A DNA stretch of 64,000 nt, taken from contig NZ_AP019807.1 of assembly GCF_007183175.1 (NCBI RefSeq), positions 2,276,001-2,340,000 on the forward strand, in the 5' to 3' direction. The position numbers and the translations under genes are program-made. The notes below the pieces were generated by a model, which searched no databases, was not told where the DNA came from, and worked only from the letters and a program-made list of their open reading frames with translations. Each line of letters starts with the position of its first letter. Position 1 is the first letter of the stretch. Of this stretch, positions 59,905 through 64,000 are shown in pieces. Source of the stretch: Microbulbifer sp. GL-2 (lineage in GTDB: Bacteria; Pseudomonadota; Gammaproteobacteria; Pseudomonadales; Cellvibrionaceae).

Positions 59905-61323
59905 CTAGATAAAACTGTGTCCAAAAAACTTCAGGGCCACGGTGTTGATAAAGATCAACAGCAGTATCAATGGGATAAAGGTGCCCAGGGAGAAGTTTAT
60001 GTATTTTTGTGAGAAGGAACCGGCGAAGGCGGCATCGCCTTCCTGCAGTTCCTTGTCAAAGTTGGCTTTCTTCCACTTGTAGATCACAAACAGACACACC
60101 AACAGGCCGTTCAGCGGCAGGATGGTGTCGTAGAAAATGATCTCTACCAAATCGAAGAAGGACTTGTTAACGCCGGCCAACTCTACGAATTCAGTCAACC
60201 AGTTGACCATGCCAAAGGATACGGCGCAAGCGATGGCCAGTACAAACTGTACTCCGGCGACAACGTAAATGGCTTTTTTGCGCGTCATATTGCGTTCGTC
60301 ACGCAGGGTGGCGATGGGGACTTCGATGATGGAAACCAGGGATGTGATCGCCGCTACCAGTACCAGGAAGAAGAAGATGGCGGCCACTGCGCTTGCACCC
60401 ATATAACCGATGCTGTCCTGCAGGGCGAGGAAGATCTTCGGCAGGAACAGGAAGATCATACCGGCGGAGGACTCGCTCAGCTCGGAGGGGTCAATCTGCG
60501 GATTGAAGTGGAAAATACTCGGCAGTATCAGCAGGCCCGCGGTAAATGCGACCAGGGTATCGGTGATGGCTACTGCGCGCGAGGACCCGGGAATCGAGTC
60601 CCTTTTCTTCATATAAGAGCCATAGGTAATCATGATGCCCATACCCAGGGACAGCGAGAAGAAGGCCTGGGCCATAGCTTTACTCACTACCGTACCGTCG
60701 ATCTTGCTGAAGTCCGGTACCAGGTAGTACTTCACTCCCAGGATGGCGTTATCCAGGGTGAGAACAAAAATGACCAGTCCCAGCAGCATAACGAATAGCA
60801 TCGGCATCAGCGTTTTTGCAGCACGCTCAATACCGTCTTTAACCCCCATAGCGAGAATGGCATTGATGATCAGCATCAGCACTACCAGGTAAATAAATAC
60901 CTGCGGAGTATTGATAAAGTGAATAAAGAAGTCTGGTGTTGCCAGCGTGGCCAGGTTGCCGGTTACGGTTTCAATCAGGTACCCGAGTACCCACACAGTA
61001 ACCACTAAATAGAAAACCGCGATCATAAAGGGCGTGGCCAGTGCCAGCCATCCGGGAATACGCCATAGGCGTGAACCACTGGAAAGTTGGCGGTAGGCGC
61101 CAACCGGATCTTTATCGGAGCGCCGCCCCAATGCCAGCTCGGCCATCATAACCGGCAGACAGATCAGGAAAACGAAGAGAGCGTAGACTAACAGGAAGGC
61201 ACCGCCCCCGCTCTTGGTTGCTGCCACTGGAAATGCTACCAAATTACCAATTCCAACTGCGGAACCTGCAGCGGCCAGGATAAAGCCCAGCCTTGACCCA
61301 AAATGCTCTCTCACGGCGGTCAT
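59905..61323 (-). CDS. sodium-dependent NSS-family transporter 2
   Basis: The 472-residue LeuT-type protein has AAGSAVGIGNLVAFPVAATKSGG at the first helix (about 18-40), differing from the usual GLGNxWRFP, which suggests an altered substrate site. ATG 61323 is chosen: it starts MTAVREHFGSRLGF and has a GAGAG 5 bases upstream, whereas the longer reading adds 27 non-homologous residues. It ends 15 bases before smpB. Na+-coupled uptake of amino acids is the family role. Confidence 0.9.
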   Translation of the reverse strand: MTAVREHFGSRLGFILAAAGSAVGIGNLVAFPVAATKSGGGAFLLVYALFVFLICLPVMMAELALGRRSDKDPVGAYRQLSSGSRLWRIPGWLALATPFMIAVFYLVVTVWVLGYLIETVTGNLATLATPDFFIHFINTPQVFIYLVVLMLIINAILAMGVKDGIERAAKTLMPMLFVMLLGLVIFVLTLDNAILGVKYYLVPDFSKIDGTVVSKAMAQAFFSLSLGMGIMITYGSYMKKRDSIPGSSRAVAITDTLVAFTAGLLILPSIFHFNPQIDPSELSESSAGMIFLFLPKIFLALQDSIGYMGASAVAAIFFFLVLVAAITSLVSIIEVPIATLRDERNMTRKKAIYVVAGVQFVLAIACAVSFGMVNWLTEFVELAGVNKSFFDLVEIIFYDTILPLNGLLVCLFVIYKWKKANFDKELQEGDAAFAGSFSQKYINFSLGTFIPLILLLIFINTVALKFFGHSFI

Positions 61324-61517
61324 AGTACTCTCGCTATTATTTTTTATCGGATACAGCTTGTCGTTTTTGTTATTCCAGCGAGACAGGGGGTGCCCCGATG
61401 GCAAAAAACGCGATTGTTACAGGAATTGTCTTGCTTGAGTAGCGCTGGCTGGCAAAATTAGCGACCGAACGACGATCCTGGGCGATTGTGCCTGGTGGAC
61501 TGGGTTAGGCAGTAGGA

Positions 61518-61958
61518 ATGACTGAAATAGAACGCAGCGCGCTGGTAATGTACAGCGCGGAACAAATGTTTGATCTGGTGAATGATGTAGCCAGTTATCC
61601 GCAGTTTTTACCGGGGTGTCGCGGAGCGGAAGTTATACACAGTGATGCACAAACCCTGGAGGCGCGCCTGGAATTATCGCGTGCAGGAATTCGCCAGAGT
61701 TTTGTCACCCGCAACCAGCTGGAGCGGCCAAAAAGTATGACACTGACACTAGTGGACGGTCCCTTTGAGTCGTTTACAGGTCAGTGGCAGTTTACTCCGT
61801 TATCCGAAGATGCCTGCAAGGTGACTTTTACCCTGGCATTTTCCATGAAGAGCCGTTTGATCGCCGCTGCTGCCGGTAAGATCTTCAGCGACCTGGCCAA
61901 CCAGATGGTGGCGGTAATGTGTGAGCGCGCCGAAGTGATATATGGAAAGCCCCAATGA
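61518..61958 (+). CDS. ratA: RatA-type START/SRPBCC-domain protein
   Basis: The 146-residue protein belongs to the RatA/COQ10-like family: ERSALVMYSAEQMFDLVNDV, YPQFLPGCRGAEVI, and a C-terminal helix. In E. coli RatA has been reported to bind 50S subunits; the COQ10-like relation suggests a role with ubiquinone. It is the first gene of the ratA-rnfH pair, with ATGA overlap. Confidence 0.9.
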   Translation: MTEIERSALVMYSAEQMFDLVNDVASYPQFLPGCRGAEVIHSDAQTLEARLELSRAGIRQSFVTRNQLERPKSMTLTLVDGPFESFTGQWQFTPLSEDACKVTFTLAFSMKSRLIAAAAGKIFSDLANQMVAVMCERAEVIYGKPQ

Positions 61959-62302
61959 CAGAAGACAAGATGATCTCGGTGGAGGTGGTTTACGCACTGC
62001 CCCATGAGCAGCGCTTGATGCGCCTGTTGGTAAAGCAGGGCACTACTGCGCGAGAGGCTTTGATCCGCTCTGGTATACCGGAAGAGTATCCCGAGGTGGA
62101 CCCGGACAGCGCCAAAATGGGGATCTTCGCTCAGCCCTTCGGCAGTAAGGGGTTACCGCCTGCAGAAAATTACCAACTGCAACCGGGCGACAGGGTTGAG
62201 GTGTACCGCCCATTGATCGCGGACCCGAAAGAGGCGCGCAAGCAGCGCGCCGAGAAGGCCAAACGCCTGGCTGAGAAAAAGAAGGATGCAGAGGGGCCCT
62301 GA
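61955..62302 (+). CDS. rnfH: RnfH family ubiquitin-like protein
   Basis: The 115-residue beta-grasp protein shows ISVEVVYALPHEQRLMRLLV and ending GDRVEVYRPLIADPKEAR, the RnfH family signature. Its ATG overlaps the ratA stop (ATGA), a conserved pairing in gammaproteobacteria. The role is uncertain; it is named after rnf clusters. The tail is highly charged. It is convergent with bamE. Confidence 0.92.
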   Translation: MTEDKMISVEVVYALPHEQRLMRLLVKQGTTAREALIRSGIPEEYPEVDPDSAKMGIFAQPFGSKGLPPAENYQLQPGDRVEVYRPLIADPKEARKQRAEKAKRLAEKKKDAEGP

Positions 62303-62312
62303 ACTCAGGGCC
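62295..62312. terminator. hairpin over the rnfH/bamE stop codons
   Basis: GGCCCTG and CAGGGCC form a perfect 7-bp stem with a 4-base loop. The hairpin overlaps both stop codons of the convergent genes, so it can act as a compact bidirectional terminator; no U run is present. Confidence 0.5.
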
Positions 62313-62649
62313 AACCCGCGGGCTGCCAGTCGCCGCTGGTGGCTACCAGAGAGTCTTCATCAAAGTAAACGCTGAAGCGCTTCTGGGTGACTCTGCCCTT
62401 CTTGTCGCGCAGGCGATTGGCATAATCCCAGCGGTTGGGATTGTAGGTGTCTTCCAGCAGCGGGGTGCCAAGAACAAACTGTACTTGGCGTCGGGTCATG
62501 CCCGGCTTGAGCTGGTCCACCATTTCCTGGGTAATGATATTGCCCTGTTGTACCTCAATGCGGTGTACGCCGGGAAACTTAACCAGCGTACAGGCGCCCA
62601 ATAGGGCACACAGGCTGGCGATGGCGAGAAATCTCAGGCTAGACGGCAT
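62305..62649 (-). CDS. bamE: outer membrane assembly factor BamE
   Basis: The 114-residue lipoprotein has a signal peptide ending in the lipobox LLGAC (Cys20) and the SmpA/OmlA core KPGMTRRQVQFVLGTPLLEDTYNPNRWDYANR. BamE is part of the BAM complex, which folds outer membrane proteins. It is divergent from fur, the standard arrangement in many gammaproteobacteria. Confidence 0.96.
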   Translation of the reverse strand: MPSSLRFLAIASLCALLGACTLVKFPGVHRIEVQQGNIITQEMVDQLKPGMTRRQVQFVLGTPLLEDTYNPNRWDYANRLRDKKGRVTQKRFSVYFDEDSLVATSGDWQPAGWP

Positions 62650-62926
62650 TCATTGCTCCATTTTGTTCTTTCACTCGGCACCTCTCGCACCGATTTTAAA
62701 CGGCTAACCGGGTAGGCCCTGCTAGAGGAGGAAAGTTCCCCCGCTTGCGCGATTTGCCCCTGTCGGGGTGATCGGGGTTCCGCTAACTCCGTAGGGCATG
62801 GGATAATACCCGAAGAGTTGGCTCGCTGACAGACGGAACTCTGGGGCCTGAAATGGGTATAGACCTCTACAGCGGGCTGTTACAAGTAAAGATAATTCAT
62901 AAAATCCTGTCGGGAAAAATCTATTC

Positions 62927-63337
62927 ATGCCGAACGAAAACCAGGAATTGCGCAAAGCCGGCCTCAAGGTCACTCTGCCGCGGGTTAAGATTCTACAGTT
63001 GCTGGAGAGCACCAGTGAGCAGCATCTGAGTGCTGAAGATGTGTATAAGCTACTGCTGGAAGCGGGTGAGGATGTTGGCCTGGCTACTGTCTACCGGGTT
63101 TTGACCCAGTTTGAGAGTGCGGGCCTGGTTGTGCGTCACAACTTCGATGGCGGCCATTCCGTGTTTGAGCTGGACCGTGGCGATCACCACGATCACATGG
63201 TGTGTACCGATACCGGCAAGGTAATCGAATTCCACAATGAGGAAATCGAGGAGCTGCAGCGGCAGATTGCCGACGAGCACGGCTACGAGCTGACAGGCCA
63301 CAGCCTGGTACTGTATGTGAAGGCGAAAGAGAAGTAG
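62927..63337 (+). CDS. fur: ferric uptake regulator
   Basis: The 136-residue protein has a winged helix (LRKAGLKVTLPRVKILQLLE, VGLATVYRVLTQFESAGLV), the metal-binding GDHHDHMVC stretch and TGKVIEFHNEEIEELQ. It lacks the second Cys pair of E. coli Fur, as do Pseudomonas-type Furs. It represses iron uptake genes in the presence of Fe2+. It is divergent from bamE across a 277-base gap that probably contains both promoters. Confidence 0.96.
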   Translation: MPNENQELRKAGLKVTLPRVKILQLLESTSEQHLSAEDVYKLLLEAGEDVGLATVYRVLTQFESAGLVVRHNFDGGHSVFELDRGDHHDHMVCTDTGKVIEFHNEEIEELQRQIADEHGYELTGHSLVLYVKAKEK

Positions 63338-63345
63338 AACTTTTA

Positions 63346-63367
63346 GGGTGCGGCGCCCGCCGCACCC
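63346..63367. terminator. terminator between fur and acyltransferase
   Basis: GGGTGCGG pairs with CCGCACCC around CGCCCG. It lies between convergent genes, with TTTT before and an AT-rich run after, so it can serve either side. Confidence 0.65.
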
Positions 63368-63382
63368 ATTTCATTTCGCTAT

Positions 63383-63988
63383 TTATTTCTGTGGCTGGCA
63401 GGGCGGCGTGTAGAGTTCGGGGAATTTACCGATCTTGTCCGCGTAATACTCCCTCAACTTATGCAACTCGGCTTCCAGATTTTCACCCAGCTGGGCGATA
63501 GGGCCAATACCCACTTCCTTCTTGGAAAAATTGATTGAGCCCAATACCAACGGTACCTTGGCACTGCGCGCGATATGGTAGAAGCCGGACTTCCAGCGCT
63601 CAGCTATAGCTCGGGTGCCTTCCGGTGGGATCGCGATCACCAGTTCTTTGCGCAGCTTGAACTGGCGAACAGTGGCATCCACCAGATTGTTGGCCTTGCT
63701 GCGGTCTACAGCGATGCCACCGAACCAGCGCATGGGGCCGCCGAGGGGAAACTTGAACAGTTTATCCTTGCCCATCCACTGAGGGGTCATCTTCAGTTTG
63801 AGCGCGGCGAGAATAAAATAGTAGCCGTCCCAATTGGTGGTGTGGGGTGCTCCAATCAGTACGTACTTCTTCAGCTTTAGCGACTGCTGGTCGCCGTTAA
63901 CGCGCCAGCCGTGCAACTTCAGTAGTAGCCTGGCCACCTGGCGAAGCAGGGGAGTGACAATGGGGGTGTTAAAAATCGTTCTCTGCAT
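63383..63988 (-). CDS. 1-acylglycerol-3-phosphate acyltransferase-like (PlsC family)
   Basis: The 201-residue protein carries the acyltransferase motif H-x4-D (HTTNWD, about 51-56) and PPEGTRAIAERWKSGFYHIA (about 119-138). These belong to the LPLAT/PlsC superfamily, which transfers acyl groups to lysophosphatidates or related lipids at the inner membrane. ATG 63988 is very near the window edge; the start fits the family length and the gene seems complete. Confidence 0.85.
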   Translation of the reverse strand: MQRTIFNTPIVTPLLRQVARLLLKLHGWRVNGDQQSLKLKKYVLIGAPHTTNWDGYYFILAALKLKMTPQWMGKDKLFKFPLGGPMRWFGGIAVDRSKANNLVDATVRQFKLRKELVIAIPPEGTRAIAERWKSGFYHIARSAKVPLVLGSINFSKKEVGIGPIAQLGENLEAELHKLREYYADKIGKFPELYTPPCQPQK

Positions 63989-64000
63989 AAACTCGGCCGA

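Noticed and set aside
1..64000. CRISPR arrays, rRNA or ordinary tRNA genes, complete insertion sequences
   Set aside because: No regularly spaced repeats, no rRNA stretches, no cloverleaf sequences apart from tmRNA, and no transposase frame was recognised.

Overview
The window looks like chromosome from a marine gammaproteobacterium of the Cellvibrionales type, probably Microbulbifer or a close relative. The basis is the core blocks purE-purK, ssrA-smpB, ratA-rnfH-bamE and fur, the tmRNA tag ending in NDDNYGAQLAA, and the overall gene style. The genus is inferred; the class is well supported.

Layout. 1-7 kb: the purE end and purK (+), then a seven-gene Mrp Na+/H+ antiporter operon (mrpABCDEFG, -) whose mrpD is broken by one missing base in a homopolymer. 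7.3-13.9 kb: a redox/electrophile cluster (pirin, LysR, glutathionyl-hydroquinone reductase, DoxX) ordered like E. coli yqjF-yqjG...yhaJ-yhaK and sharing inverted-repeat operators, followed by an AraC regulator, a GST-like protein and OmpW. 14.1-19.7 kb: accessory DNA with two unknown genes, one apparently frameshifted, a duplicated four-helix membrane protein, an HrgA-like gene and the wreck of a type I restriction locus in which the hsdR head is fused to the hsdS tail. 19.9-33.8 kb: an SNF2/SWIM helicase, a giant DUF2339 membrane protein, small envelope proteins, a thioredoxin-CcdA pair, and an ALDH/old-yellow-enzyme operon with a divergent LysR. 34-41 kb: a YgjV-like protein, a solitary 5-aminolevulinate synthase, and a CadC-like transmembrane regulator divergent from two secreted hydrolases.

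41-57.4 kb is a defence/conflict island: a csrA paralogue, an AHH-nuclease toxin with an Imm11-like immunity gene, an Mrr-like endonuclease, a complete type I R-M operon (hsdR-hsdM-hsdS), small ORFs, a large TULIP/P47-like protein, a yeast-type cytosine deaminase and a decayed tyrosine integrase lying against the 3' end of ssrA, a classic integration site. 57.5-64 kb is core: ssrA, two NSS transporters flanking smpB, ratA-rnfH, bamE, fur and an acyltransferase.

Three probable frameshifts (mrpD, the 14-15 kb gene, the hsdS tail) are each repaired by adding one base to a homopolymer, so base-calling error must be excluded before calling them pseudogenes. The most interesting items are the P47-like protein with its recent N-terminal repeat, the hsdR-hsdS deletion fusion, the toxin/immunity pair, the orphan ALA synthase, and the shared TTCG-N7-CGAA operators.
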